Source of the DNA: EW11 sp035765635
GTDB lineage: Bacteria; Verrucomicrobiota; Verrucomicrobiia; Opitutales; Opitutaceae
Reading direction: 5' to 3'
Assembly (NCBI GenBank): GCA_035765635.1
Contig: DASTWZ010000012.1
Location: 1-64,000 of the forward strand
Length of the DNA stretch: 64,000 bases
Within the stretch, counting starts at the first letter, position 1. The number at the start of each line of letters is the position of its first letter. This document shows positions 1-9,400 of the stretch, piece by piece. The notes beneath the pieces are model-generated. The model worked only from the letters and a program-made list of their open reading frames with translations. It was not told where the DNA came from and did no database searches. A program made the translations under genes and the position numbers.

Positions 1-280
1 TTACACTCCATGCTTCTTATCGAGCGTCTCCCGTTGGCCGCCTGTTGGTTTTAGCATTCACCCACAGGCTCTAACGATGCCCCGGACGGTTAATTGTTCA
101 TGCGGTTCTGTTCTTCTTCTGAACCACATACCCTCACAAAAGTCGCAAAGAGGACTTTTGTTCGGCTGACGCGGCTGAGACATTCGTCGCTCGGGAGCGG
201 TCTGGTTTTTGGTTTGGAGTTACAAACCAATACCCCAACCGCGTTTTGGACCGGAAATTTCCAGTGACATCGCCGACGCA
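1..280. other. Left-edge non-coding stretch, nothing recognised
   Basis: No convincing gene lies here. On the minus strand a frame ending with TAA at positions 1-3 is open for only 18 codons before a stop, too little to name. A short inverted repeat around ggtttggagttacaaacc (about 211-228) could form a hairpin. No tRNA, rRNA or attC signature was found. It may be the tail of something lying left of the window. Confidence 0.4.
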
Positions 281-400
281 GAATCCTCTTTGCGTTTTTT
301 TGCGCCTCCTTGCGGCTAAAAAAGTTTCCGTGCCTTCGGTGTGATTCCGTGGGAAATAATTTTCTGAATTCGTGTTCTTCGTGTGATTCGTGGGGAAAAA
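281..400. repeat. Intergenic repeat, type D (ACGAAKCACACGAAG / CCACGGAATNCACGG family)
   Basis: Two word types occur next to each other: cctctttgcg...ccttgcggctaaaaaa, and tccgtgggaaat...cttcgtgtgattcgtggg. The same words, in either orientation, fill the gaps at 15836-16076 and 23636-23852, and a variant of the first word forms the last codons of the SIR2-like gene near 2470-2505. It is an interspersed intergenic repeat with no coding capacity that I can support. Confidence 0.75.
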
Positions 401-401
401 T

Positions 402-932
402 TCAAACTCCCAGTTTCGCCCGGATCTCCGCGACGATTTCTTCTGGCGTGTGGCGAATGTCGATGACGAGCGCGTCCTTCGGCTCCTCGAGGGTGTCGAG
501 CTGGCTGTCGAGCATTTCGGGCTTCATGAAGTGGCCCTCGCGGTGGCTGATCCGCGACTGCAGCAGGTCGCGCGATCCTTTCAGATAAATCAGCGTCGTG
601 CGCTGTGGCTCCACCATGAGCACGTCGCGGTACGCCTGTTTCAGGGCGGAGCACGTGATGACGGCGCTGTTGCCCTCGCGCAGCGTTTTTTCGATGTGCC
701 GGCGCATCGCCTGGAGCCAGGGCGCCCGGTCTTCATCGTCGAGCGGAATGCCGGCGCTCATCTTCGCCACGTTGGCGGGCGGATGAAAATCGTCGGCGTC
801 GGCGAAGCTCCAATGCAGGGCCTTCGCGAGAGCGACGCCGATGGTGGTTTTACCGCTGCCGGCCACTCCCATGATGAGCAGGACGCGCGCGGACGATGAC
901 GTTTCGAGACCGGAGGCTGAGCGGGGAGGCAT
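402..932 (-). CDS. gntK: Gluconokinase (GntK family)
   Basis: Phosphorylates D-gluconate to 6-phosphogluconate with ATP in the cytoplasm, feeding the pentose phosphate or Entner-Doudoroff routes. The 176-residue length fits the family. The Walker A loop is MGVAGSGKTT at residues 21-30, followed by the family signature DADDFHPPANVAKMSAGIPL at about 45-64 and the lid-region ITCSALKQAYRD. The N-terminal 16 residues before RVLLIMGVAG are longer than usual, so a later non-ATG start is possible, but the first ATG is the only ATG before the P-loop. The neighbouring small membrane protein gene lies just upstream on the same strand, 16 bases away, so they may be cotranscribed. Gluconate transporters or other gluconate genes are not present nearby. 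Function is assigned from motifs and is secure at family level. Confidence 0.92.
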   Translation of the reverse strand: MPPRSASGLETSSSARVLLIMGVAGSGKTTIGVALAKALHWSFADADDFHPPANVAKMSAGIPLDDEDRAPWLQAMRRHIEKTLREGNSAVITCSALKQAYRDVLMVEPQRTTLIYLKGSRDLLQSRISHREGHFMKPEMLDSQLDTLEEPKDALVIDIRHTPEEIVAEIRAKLGV

Positions 933-948
933 GGATCGTGGATCCCGC

Positions 949-1221
949 CTACTTTCGGCCGCAATAAACCACCGTCACCAAAATTCCGAAGAGAGCGGTC
1001 GGGCCGATAATCCACATCGGCGAAAACGGGACTGGGTAACGCGCGCAGGCCCACCACACGAAAAGACTTTTGAGCCCGATGAACACCCACATCACGGCGA
1101 GCCAGCGCATGATCCGAGGATTCCGCGGCCGTGGTTTCACCACGCGGACATCGTGCACGAAAGCATCCTCGTAGGTCTCGGGGTCGCGGCGGGATATGAG
1201 CTGGAAGAAATTCGCGAACAT
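949..1221 (-). CDS. Small hypothetical membrane protein
   Basis: A 90-residue protein beginning MFANFFQLISRRDPETYED. It has a charged cytoplasmic start and two likely membrane segments: about residues 38-56 (RWLAVMWVFIGLKSLFVWW) and about 65-86 (PMWIIGPTALFGILVTVVY). The frame is open 30 codons further upstream to 1311, but that stretch reads as Arg/Pro-rich non-coding sequence, so the internal ATG is chosen. It sits directly upstream of gluconokinase on the same strand. No family was recognised; a role in gluconate uptake is conceivable only from position. Confidence 0.6.
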   Translation of the reverse strand: MFANFFQLISRRDPETYEDAFVHDVRVVKPRPRNPRIMRWLAVMWVFIGLKSLFVWWACARYPVPFSPMWIIGPTALFGILVTVVYCGRK

Positions 1222-1409
1222 CGGCGCGTGCACTATACGCTCTGCCGCGGGGCAGGGAAGACTTGGGCTGTGGTTTTTTCGCCGGCGCGTGGGCGAAACG
1301 GCCGGCAACAACGTACGTGTTGTGCAATCTTCATTTCTGAAAAGCGGTTAGAGATTCAGGGTTTCGAAAGCTTGCGGTCGGCGCTGGCAGGCTCACGTTT
1401 TGCGCCGCC

Positions 1410-2507
1410 ATGCCCCAGGAGGAACACCCGCAGACCGCCTATGCCGCGGGCCACGTACTGCTTGTCGGCAACAGCATTAACCGACTTTGCGCCGGGCAGT
1501 CCTGGGAGGAACTGCTGCAGAGCTTGACGAAGCAGGCCGATCCGCAGGCGCATCGCCGCCGTGGCGATAAACCTTTCACGCTCTTCTTCGAAGAACTGCG
1601 CAACCGTTACGTTTATCGCGAAAAGGGCCGGCCGGACGAATTCATGGACGCGATCGGCGAGAGCTTTCGCGCGCTGCCCTCGACGCCTCTGCATCGCCGC
1701 TTGATGGAGCTGCCGTTCCGCGAAGTCTTCACCACGAATTACGATTACGCCCTCGAGAAGTCCGTCGCCGCCTCGGAGAACTACGCGCTGCCCTCCGATG
1801 ATTTCGGAGCGCGTGAAACGAAATTCAGTCTTTTCCGCAAGCGGCGCGCCGGCGGGAAAAACGTCTGGCACATCCATGGTGAGGCGGCGATGCCGACGTC
1901 GATCATGCTCGGGCACGATCACTACACGGACTACGCGGCGCAGGCGCGGCGGTATTTCTATCAGGGAGCGGTGTATCGAGGCACGGGCGCGTTTCGCAGC
2001 GGACTGCAGCGCGATGTCGGGATGTTCGATCAACCCTCCGATGGCCGGCCTTACTCGTGGGTGGATTTATTTGTGCGTGATAACGTGCACATCGGCGGCT
2101 TCTCGTTCGATTTTTCCGAGTCGCTGTTGTGGTACCTCGTTTCGTATCGCCGGCGTCGGCGCGATATCATGTTGCGCGCCGGCGTGCCGCTTTCGCCGAG
2201 CGAGGTGACGTTTTATTATTTTTCCGACCGTGAACCCGATCCGCGACGACTCTCGATCGTCGAGGTGCTGGAGAGTTTCGACGTGCGCTGCGTCGAGATC
2301 GACCGCAGCAAAGGCGGATACGCTGGCGGCTGGGAAAATCTGATCCGCCGCTGGGAAACAGTCCTCGGCGTCGAAAAACCCCCACCAGAGCCGCCTGCAC
2401 CCACACCCACACCCACACCCGCGCCCGTGCTCGTGCCACCGCCCGCCGCAGAAGACGTCAAAACCTTCAGCCGCGAAGAGACGCAAGAAGCGCAAAAAGG
2501 ATTTTGA
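1410..2507 (+). CDS. SIR2-like domain protein, possible NADase
   Basis: A 365-residue protein of the SIR2_2 type. Visible Rossmann/active-site motifs are LLVGNSINR (residues 17-25), TTNYDYALE (108-116, with Asn110 and Asp112), WHIHGE (153-158, His156) and MLGHDHYT (166-173), then VHIGGFSFDFSESLLW (about 223-238). The zinc ribbon of true sirtuin deacetylases is absent. In characterised relatives such as ThsA, DSR and SIR2-HerA systems this fold hydrolyses NAD+ after phage sensing; here that is inference. The C-terminus is odd: a Pro/Thr linker (PPPEPPAPTPTPTPAP) leads into 14 residues encoded by an intergenic-repeat copy. No obvious partner gene lies alongside; the gene ends facing the response regulator. 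Base composition is like the neighbours. Confidence 0.8.
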   Translation: MPQEEHPQTAYAAGHVLLVGNSINRLCAGQSWEELLQSLTKQADPQAHRRRGDKPFTLFFEELRNRYVYREKGRPDEFMDAIGESFRALPSTPLHRRLMELPFREVFTTNYDYALEKSVAASENYALPSDDFGARETKFSLFRKRRAGGKNVWHIHGEAAMPTSIMLGHDHYTDYAAQARRYFYQGAVYRGTGAFRSGLQRDVGMFDQPSDGRPYSWVDLFVRDNVHIGGFSFDFSESLLWYLVSYRRRRRDIMLRAGVPLSPSEVTFYYFSDREPDPRRLSIVEVLESFDVRCVEIDRSKGGYAGGWENLIRRWETVLGVEKPPPEPPAPTPTPTPAPVLVPPPAAEDVKTFSREETQEAQKGF

Positions 2508-2527
2508 GTCGGCGATATCGTTAGGTC

Positions 2528-2550
2528 GCCGGCCGGGGGCCGGCGCTCCG
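2528..2550. repeat. GC-rich palindromic repeat, type C
   Basis: Sequence gccggccgggggccggc followed by gctccg lies in the 49-base gap between two convergent genes. Its self-complementary arms could fold into a hairpin on either strand, but no T-run follows, so I do not call it an intrinsic terminator. The same unit recurs at about 17275-17298, 18255-18280, 62030-62050, 62090-62117 and 62346-62374. Confidence 0.7.
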
Positions 2551-2556
2551 CGCGGC

Positions 2557-3198
2557 TCAGTTCCCGGAATGCCTAAGATATTTTCGCACGGCTTGCGTGC
2601 GCGAGTGCACGTGCAGCTTTCGATAAATGCGTTTCACGTGCGTGCAAACGGTGTCCAACTTTATATTTAGCCGGTCTGCGATTTCCTTATAGAGCAATCC
2701 TTCGCTGAGAAGTTGCAGGATCTCGTCTTCGCGAGGGGACAAAGCCTCCGGCGATGTGGCGCTCACCCGAGGGCGGTGAAACGATTCGATAAGCTTGCGC
2801 GCAACTTCGCGGCTCATTGGCGCGCCGTGATCCCGCATTTCGCGAATCGAAGCTACAATTTCGACGGCCGACGCATCCTTCAAAAGGTAGCCAGATGCAC
2901 CAGCCTCCAACGCCCTCACGATATGGTCGGCATCATCGCTGATCGTAAACATCATGATCTGCGCATCCGGCAACGCTTCCTTCAAGCCTGCGGTGCATTC
3001 GATTCCGGAGCCGTCCGGCAAATTTATATCCATGATGATAACATCCGGCATCGCATTCGGGATGTTTTGCATGGCGGACTCCGCGTTGCGGCAGGCACAG
3101 ACGCAGGAAAAGCCTTCGGCATGATCGATGATATGAACCAGCTCCTCGCAGATGCCGGCGCTGTCTTCGACAATCGCGACTTTTATGTGAGAAATCAT
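2557..3198 (-). CDS. NarL/FixJ-family response regulator
   Basis: A 213-residue two-component regulator. The receiver domain (about residues 5-125) has the acidic pair Glu11-Asp12, phospho-acceptor Asp57 in IIMDINLPDGSG and the conserved Lys in GYLLKDAS. A LuxR-type helix-turn-helix (about 147-208) carries LSPREDEILQLLSEGLLYKEI and TVCTHVKRIYRKL. It acts as a DNA-binding transcription factor in the cytoplasm. The gene begins 3 bases after the stop of the large propeller histidine kinase, which is its obvious partner (same strand, translationally close). Likely targets, by position, are the TonB receptor and family 2 glycosidase genes that start on the other side of the kinase. Confidence 0.93.
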   Translation of the reverse strand: MISHIKVAIVEDSAGICEELVHIIDHAEGFSCVCACRNAESAMQNIPNAMPDVIIMDINLPDGSGIECTAGLKEALPDAQIMMFTISDDADHIVRALEAGASGYLLKDASAVEIVASIREMRDHGAPMSREVARKLIESFHRPRVSATSPEALSPREDEILQLLSEGLLYKEIADRLNIKLDTVCTHVKRIYRKLHVHSRTQAVRKYLRHSGN

Positions 3199-3201
3199 TT
3201 G

Positions 3202-6195
3202 TTAAGAACGTCCGTTAACATTTTCCGCGGCGGGGCAGGGCACGTTGAGGATCAATCGGGTTCCAGAGCCCGGCGCGCTGCGTATGTCGATCTTGGCGCC
3301 AATTTCCGTCGCGCGAGCTCGAATGTTTCGCAGCCCATTCCCCGCGGCTGAGGCAGCGCCGTCGATAGAAAAACCTGCTCCGTTGTCCTCGATGCGCAGA
3401 TCGAACATGCCGTCTGTATAACTTACCGTGATCTGTGTTTCCGTGGCGTGCGCGTGCTTGATGATATTATTTAATGCTTCTTTTGTCACCGACAGCAGTT
3501 GATGCTGCAAAGCTGGAGGCAAAGCGACGGCTGGAATATTTTCTACGCCTGCAACTGTGCAGTGAATACCCGTGTTGCGGAAAAGTCTGTCGGCGTAGCG
3601 ACGAAGAAAGCGCGCGAAATGGGCCAGCGATGCGCTTTCTGCATTCATCGTCCAGATGATGCCGGAGAGTTCCGTCGCCAATCGGCGCGTGCGCCAGGCT
3701 AGATTGGAGATCTGCGATTCCAGTTCGCGCGGAGCTGAGGAGACAAGACGGTCGGCGACCAGGGCGACTTCCGTCAGCCCCGCTCCCAGATCGTCATGAA
3801 GGTCTCGCGCGATGCGGATGCGCTCCTTCTCCAATGCGTTTTGTTGCTCGAGTTCCTGCATGCGACGCCGGACCCGGAGGTGTGCCAAGTAGCGAGCCGC
3901 CCATGCCACCGCCGCAATCAGCATCAGCAGCGATGCCAGGCGAAAGAGCGTCGTTTCCCACCAGGCAGGGATGACATTCAATATTATACTCGCTCCGACG
4001 TCGTTCCATTGGCCGGTGCTGTTGCGCGCAATTGCATGCAGTCGGTAACTTCCGGGCGGCAACCTTGTATAATTAGCCGTCCGATCGGGCGCTGTATCGA
4101 TCCAGCCGGGGTCCGCGCCGTCGAGTTTATGGCGAAGCACGATATTTTCGGGCGCGGTAAAACTAAGGACGGCCAATTTGAACTCGATGCGGTGCTGGCC
4201 GGACGGAATGCGCAACGCAGGTTTCGTTGGGACGGCTCGGCCGTCGACTCTCACTTCATCGATCAGCACCGGTGGTGGAGGAAGGTCGCGAGGCAGTCGC
4301 GTAGGATCGACGGCGAGCGCGCCCTGAGCCGTGGCGAACCAAAGGTTGCCGTCGTGGGCCCGGAAAGCAGTTGGAGAAAAATTTGGCGAAGGGGTCAGGC
4401 CGACCAGGCCTTGATGAGGACCGAGCCGGTGCGACTCGACGCGAAACGTACGATCCCGCACCGCCGCGAGGAGATCGGCTTTCGCCACATGAAATATGCC
4501 GCGTCGCGCCGCGAACCAGAGGTTCCCTTGGCGATCTTCGACGATTGATTGGAGAATGTCGTCCGCCAAGCCGTTGGCTTCGCCGAGTGTGTTTATATTA
4601 TCCCCGTTTTTGATGATCAGCCCGTGAGCCGTCGCGATCCAGATAATGTCCGACTCATCTATATAGAGAGCATGAATGGGAGTTTCGCCCGCGGTCGCCT
4701 GAAGCGGCGCTGATCTAAACGCGTTTCCATCCCAGCAAATGAGTTCACCGCTGCGACTTCCCAGCCAGATGTTTCCCTCACGATCCTCGGCGATGGCGCG
4801 AATTTGCTGCGGTGCGTATCTGGGAGCGCTCATCAATGAATGAAGTTCGTCTCCGCGATAGTAGCCCAGCCCGTCGCTATTGGCGGCAAACCAAATGTCG
4901 CCATTTCGTGCCCGAAACAGCACATGGAGACTCTCTTTCGGGGCAGGCAGCCTGAGGGGAACGCCGTTTTGATAATCCCACCGCGACAAACCGTTTCGCC
5001 CTCCGCCGAAATATATACGATTCTGCGCGTCGCTGCAGACCACCGTGCTGAATATAGCCGAGCCAGTCAGGCCGCTGCGCTGCAGTCCCGCTTGATCGAC
5101 ATAAGCAATGCCGCCGCTGCGATTGGCGATCCAGACGCGACCGGCAGGATCTTCGGCCAGAGAGGATACAACGTCTTTGCTCAGGCCTTTGGCGGAGTCG
5201 AAGAGTCGGTAGGCCTTTTCGCGGAGTTGGCCGACGCCATGTGCATCGGTGGCGACCCAGATGTTTTTCTCCCGATCCTCTGTCACGTATGACGTGGATG
5301 GATACACCGAGACGGGCCTCATCTTTCCATCGGCAAAACAATACAATCCCTTCCGACTCGTCGCGATCCACACGATGCCCGTGCTGTCCTCGAAAAGGTG
5401 CCGGACGCGACCGAGGCGCACGTCGGTCGGCGCTGGATATGCGTTGACGATTCTGCCGCCTTCGAGCCGCAGCAATTTTCGATCAGACCAGAGCCAGGCT
5501 CGTCCTTCACGACCCTTGCCGACCGTTTCTGGATTGTCGCCCGCCGCCGGCAGCGGCGTCAGCTCACCCGAGGGATCTACAAACCAAGCCGCGTCGCCGC
5601 AAATCCACGTCCCGCCTTTCGCATCATTGACGAGGGAAATCGGATTTGGCGCGGTCACGAATGATCGGCCGTTGCCGATCATTTTGTAGGTCCCGTCCGG
5701 TGTCCATTTTAGGATTCGACCGTTCCCCGTGATCACCCAGACGGACCCCGCCGGATCGACCGCCACGTCCGCCGGAGTATCATTCAACTCGGTTAATATA
5801 AGACTTACCGGATGAACGCTCCAGCTGTGTTCTTGAAAACGCAGGACATCGCGCCCCGTTGTCACAACAATCAGGCATCCGGGTTTCTCTTCGGCGACGC
5901 CGCGAATGTTATATCCGGACGTGCTGTAGCGAGAGGGTGGGCGAATTTCGCGAAACTCACGCCCGTCGAATCGGGCAAGGCCGCCCACGGTGGCGAACCA
6001 CATATATCCAGCGGTATCCTGAAATGCCTCGCTGACACTGTTGTGCGGCAGTCCATCGTCTGTCGTCCAGGTGCGAGTATAATATTCGATTGGAGACGTC
6101 AGCTCGGCTCGTAGCACAGCGCAGCAAAGCCCCCACGCCAGCAGGAGCAGAGGGGCTTTTCGTGTGATCCGAATTGAGAGCGGGCTCGCAAGCAT
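3202..6195 (-). CDS. Propeller-sensor histidine kinase (Reg_prop / Y_Y_Y / HisKA_3)
   Basis: A 997-residue membrane sensor kinase. Residues 1-30 look like a signal peptide (APLLLLAWGLCCAVLRAE). A long periplasmic part follows with repeated WFAT/WIA/WVAT-type blades typical of two-component propellers (for example DTAGYMWFATVGGLARFDG, DSTGIVWIATSRKGLYCF), then a Y_Y_Y-like beta-sandwich (about 655-735). One membrane helix lies near 740-765 (TLFRLASLLMLIAAVAW). The cytoplasmic part has a HisKA_3 dimerisation helix with RDLHDDLGAG (phospho-acceptor His800) and an HATPase domain with TKEALNNIIKHAHA and IEDNGAGF...GNGLRNIRARA. This architecture matches the sensory half of Bacteroides hybrid two-component systems, but here the regulator is a separate gene 3 bases downstream. 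It most likely senses a carbohydrate breakdown product and controls the divergent receptor/glycosidase pair. Confidence 0.93.
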   Translation of the reverse strand: MLASPLSIRITRKAPLLLLAWGLCCAVLRAELTSPIEYYTRTWTTDDGLPHNSVSEAFQDTAGYMWFATVGGLARFDGREFREIRPPSRYSTSGYNIRGVAEEKPGCLIVVTTGRDVLRFQEHSWSVHPVSLILTELNDTPADVAVDPAGSVWVITGNGRILKWTPDGTYKMIGNGRSFVTAPNPISLVNDAKGGTWICGDAAWFVDPSGELTPLPAAGDNPETVGKGREGRAWLWSDRKLLRLEGGRIVNAYPAPTDVRLGRVRHLFEDSTGIVWIATSRKGLYCFADGKMRPVSVYPSTSYVTEDREKNIWVATDAHGVGQLREKAYRLFDSAKGLSKDVVSSLAEDPAGRVWIANRSGGIAYVDQAGLQRSGLTGSAIFSTVVCSDAQNRIYFGGGRNGLSRWDYQNGVPLRLPAPKESLHVLFRARNGDIWFAANSDGLGYYRGDELHSLMSAPRYAPQQIRAIAEDREGNIWLGSRSGELICWDGNAFRSAPLQATAGETPIHALYIDESDIIWIATAHGLIIKNGDNINTLGEANGLADDILQSIVEDRQGNLWFAARRGIFHVAKADLLAAVRDRTFRVESHRLGPHQGLVGLTPSPNFSPTAFRAHDGNLWFATAQGALAVDPTRLPRDLPPPPVLIDEVRVDGRAVPTKPALRIPSGQHRIEFKLAVLSFTAPENIVLRHKLDGADPGWIDTAPDRTANYTRLPPGSYRLHAIARNSTGQWNDVGASIILNVIPAWWETTLFRLASLLMLIAAVAWAARYLAHLRVRRRMQELEQQNALEKERIRIARDLHDDLGAGLTEVALVADRLVSSAPRELESQISNLAWRTRRLATELSGIIWTMNAESASLAHFARFLRRYADRLFRNTGIHCTVAGVENIPAVALPPALQHQLLSVTKEALNNIIKHAHATETQITVSYTDGMFDLRIEDNGAGFSIDGAASAAGNGLRNIRARATEIGAKIDIRSAPGSGTRLILNVPCPAAENVNGRS

Positions 6196-6420
6196 CGCGG
6201 CGATGTCACTCCGGGAGCCGCCTTACGCAGGTCAAGCCTGCGCATTTCGGTCTGTCCTACCCAGAACTGGTGACTACCGCGCTTCGTGCCTGCGGGGTAG
6301 GCTTCCCGCTTCATCCGCGTTTCTCGAAGCCTCGCTTCGTATCAGGCGAATGAGAGCCGGAAGTTGCCCCCTCGTGTTACAAGCCGCAACCCCCGCGGCC
6401 GAACCCCCGTATAGAAATTC

Positions 6421-9400
6421 ATGCACATTGGTTTACCCCAAACAATCGTCGCGCGCCGGAGGCATGTCCTCCGCGCCTCACTTCTCGCCATCTTGCTAAC
6501 GTCTTTGCACGCCCAGACCACGCCTGCGGAGGATACGGCCGGAAAACAAAAAACGAAAACGCCAGCCTCCACCGCGCCGCAAAAACTGCCGTCCAGCGAT
6601 GAAGTCCGATCCGCGGCGGAGCGAAAGGAACGCGAAACAGTCGAGTTGTCCCCCTTTGAAGTCACGGCCGAAAAGGACCGAGGCTATTATGGCGGCCGCT
6701 CCATGTCGGGCACGCGGCTGAACACCGATCTGGAAAATATCGCCGCATCCATCTCGGTCGTCACCAAGCAGCAACTGATCGATACAGCCGCCGTCGATCT
6801 GAACGACATTTTTGCCTATGAGGTCAGCACGGAAGGCACGCGCAATTTCACGGCTAATATAAATGATGGAAAGGGAGACGTGGACTCCGTTTCCCTGAAT
6901 CCCGAGTCTTCGAATCGCATCCGCGGAATCGGACAGTCCAATCTGGCCATCGGCAACTTCGCCGCATCCTCCTCCATTCCGGTCGACACATATAATATCG
7001 ACGCGATCGAAATTTCCCGCGGTCCCAATTCGTCGATATTCGGCGTCGGAGAAGCGTCCGGGACGGTCAACTTGGTTCCGGCCGCGGCGAACACGAATCG
7101 CGACATAACGCGCACGACCTTAATGGCCACGGACCGCGGTTCCCTTCGCGGTACGCTGGATATCAATCGCGTTCTATTAAAAGATCGTTTCGCACTCCGT
7201 CTTAATGCGGTCGCAGATGATAAGGAATACCGGCAGAAGCCGTCTTACGACAAGACGCGCCGTATTCAAATCGGCACGACATATCAGCCGTTCAGCAAGA
7301 CCACCGTCCGCGCGTCGTTCGAAAAATTCAAGGAGAAGTACGATCGGCCCAACTCAGCCACGCCCGCGGAGCTGATGACGTTTTGGGAGCAGAATGGTCG
7401 TCCATCCTATGATCCGTCGACCAACACGTACTCCTATACCAACGCCGCCGGAGTCAAAGTCACCGGTGTTCAAAACCCAAGTGGCAGCGGCACCACGGCG
7501 TTCCCCGCGGGTGTGATGTTGTCCGGCCTCGGGTCGACGCGCGTCCGCCCTTCGATGTGGATCGACCAGGGGGAGGTGCAATGGTTTGGAAGCAGCTTTT
7601 ATAATGACGGGAGAAACCACGAAATTGTTCAGGTTTCAGTCCCCACGAATTATAATGTTCCCGCACCGTATGTCGGCACCCTGTCCTACACGGGCATTTA
7701 TAATACCACCGACAAGAGCCTTTACGATTACGACCACATCAATCTGGCAGGGCTCAATTTCGGCAAAAAAAGCGCGGAGCTGTCGCGGATCGAAATCGAA
7801 CAGTTCTTCTACGAATCAGCGCGGCAGGTCTTGGCTGCGCAGTTCGGATTTTTCCAGGAGAACATCACCGATCTGAGCCGAAATTTCGTCGGCTTGGGCG
7901 GTGATGGCGTCCCCAGCAGAATATTGCCCGACGTGATGACGAATTTGCCCGATGGATCGCCGAATCCCTATTACGGCCACCCTTATATCACGGCCCTATC
8001 GCCGCAAACCTACAGCCGTCCCGTCGACTCGAAAACGTATCGGCTGAACCTCGCGTATCAACTCGACCTGACGCAGGAGAAAAACTGGTTTCGGTTTCTC
8101 GGAAAGCAGCGCGTCGTCGGCTATGCCGAGCGTTATGACAAGGTCTTTGCTCCGAAGGCGCTGCGGTACCAGGACCAAATTTCGGATAGTTATCCGTGGT
8201 TGTTGCCTTCAATCCGCAATAGCAATTCCGCGAAATACAGCGCTCGATATTATCTGGGTGACGGGCAGGGCAACAATGTCGATTACGCCACGTCCGCGCC
8301 TGATCTTTCCAGCAATGTTGCTTTCCACCGCTTTGGAAACACCACCGACAATCTCACGAATCGCTGGATAACCGAGAGCGTTCCGATCGATACCACGTAC
8401 TTCGCGAACACGCTCCAGCAGGTCCGCACGCATACGGAGGGTTTCGTCCTTCAAAGCTATTTCCTGCAGGATCGCGTCGTCGCGACCTGGGGGCGGCGCA
8501 AGGACACGCTGCGCACTCGTGATAACGTCACACCTGAGCCAGCCACGGCCATCGATCCCAACGGCCTGAGCACGGATCTGGGCTGGATGAACGATTTCGA
8601 TGACGATCCGTACTTGATAACAAACAAGCTCACGGGGACGACGAAGAGCGTCGGTTATACTCAGACTCGTGGCATCGTGGTGAAGCCGCTCTCCTGGCTG
8701 CAGTTGCGCTATAGTGACTCCAACAGCCTGAAACCGGAATCGTTCGCGATCGATTTTCAAGGCAATCCGCTGAGCAATCCGCACGGTGAAACCCGCGACT
8801 ATGGCTTTCGGCTCTATCCGTTCGACGGCAAGCTCATCATCGGTCTGAGCCATTTCCACACGTTCTCGAACGGTTCGCGGAAGAGCGATGCGACGACCGT
8901 CGCAGCGCGCATCACCAACTTCGACTTCGATCGCAATCCGGAGAGCGACGGCTCGAAGGTCGACCTCGAGGACTGGCTCACGGATCAGCTCTTGCTGAAA
9001 GACTTCGGGCCCACCGGAAACGTGAATGTCCCGGACCAAGTTTATCAACAATATCTACAGAAAGCGCACGAGTTGATGGGCATGACGCAGGAGCGGATCG
9101 ACGCGCTGCGAAATTACGACGCGGTGCTCACGGTGGATGTAGAATCGAAAGGTTACGAATTGGAGGTGGCGTTCAATCCGAGCAAATATTGGACGCTGAA
9201 ATTCAACGGCACTCAGACGGAAACGGTCGTTTCTTCGATCGGTCCCTCCTGGCAGGCTTATCGCGACGAGCGTATGCCTGTCTGGAAGGCGATGAAGAGT
9301 CCGCTCACGGGCGAAACATACTGGGATCATCTCTTCTCTGGAAATAATGTTCCGCAGACAATCTGGCAGCAGCAAAACGAGGCGCCGATGAAGCTGCAGC

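Noticed and set aside
1..59. 18-codon minus-strand frame ending at position 1
   Set aside because: Too short and preceded by a stop codon; could be the tail of nothing in this window.
1..150. Possible integron attC site
   Set aside because: Core-site pairs (RYYYAAC and GTTRRRY) do not match in either orientation.
1356..2033. Minus-strand frame of 225 codons within the SIR2-like gene
   Set aside because: Antisense shadow without domain features; GC-rich codons keep the opposite strand open.
1410..2507. True sirtuin protein deacetylase
   Set aside because: The zinc-binding Cys motifs and the GAGxS start are missing; motifs fit the SIR2_2 group instead.
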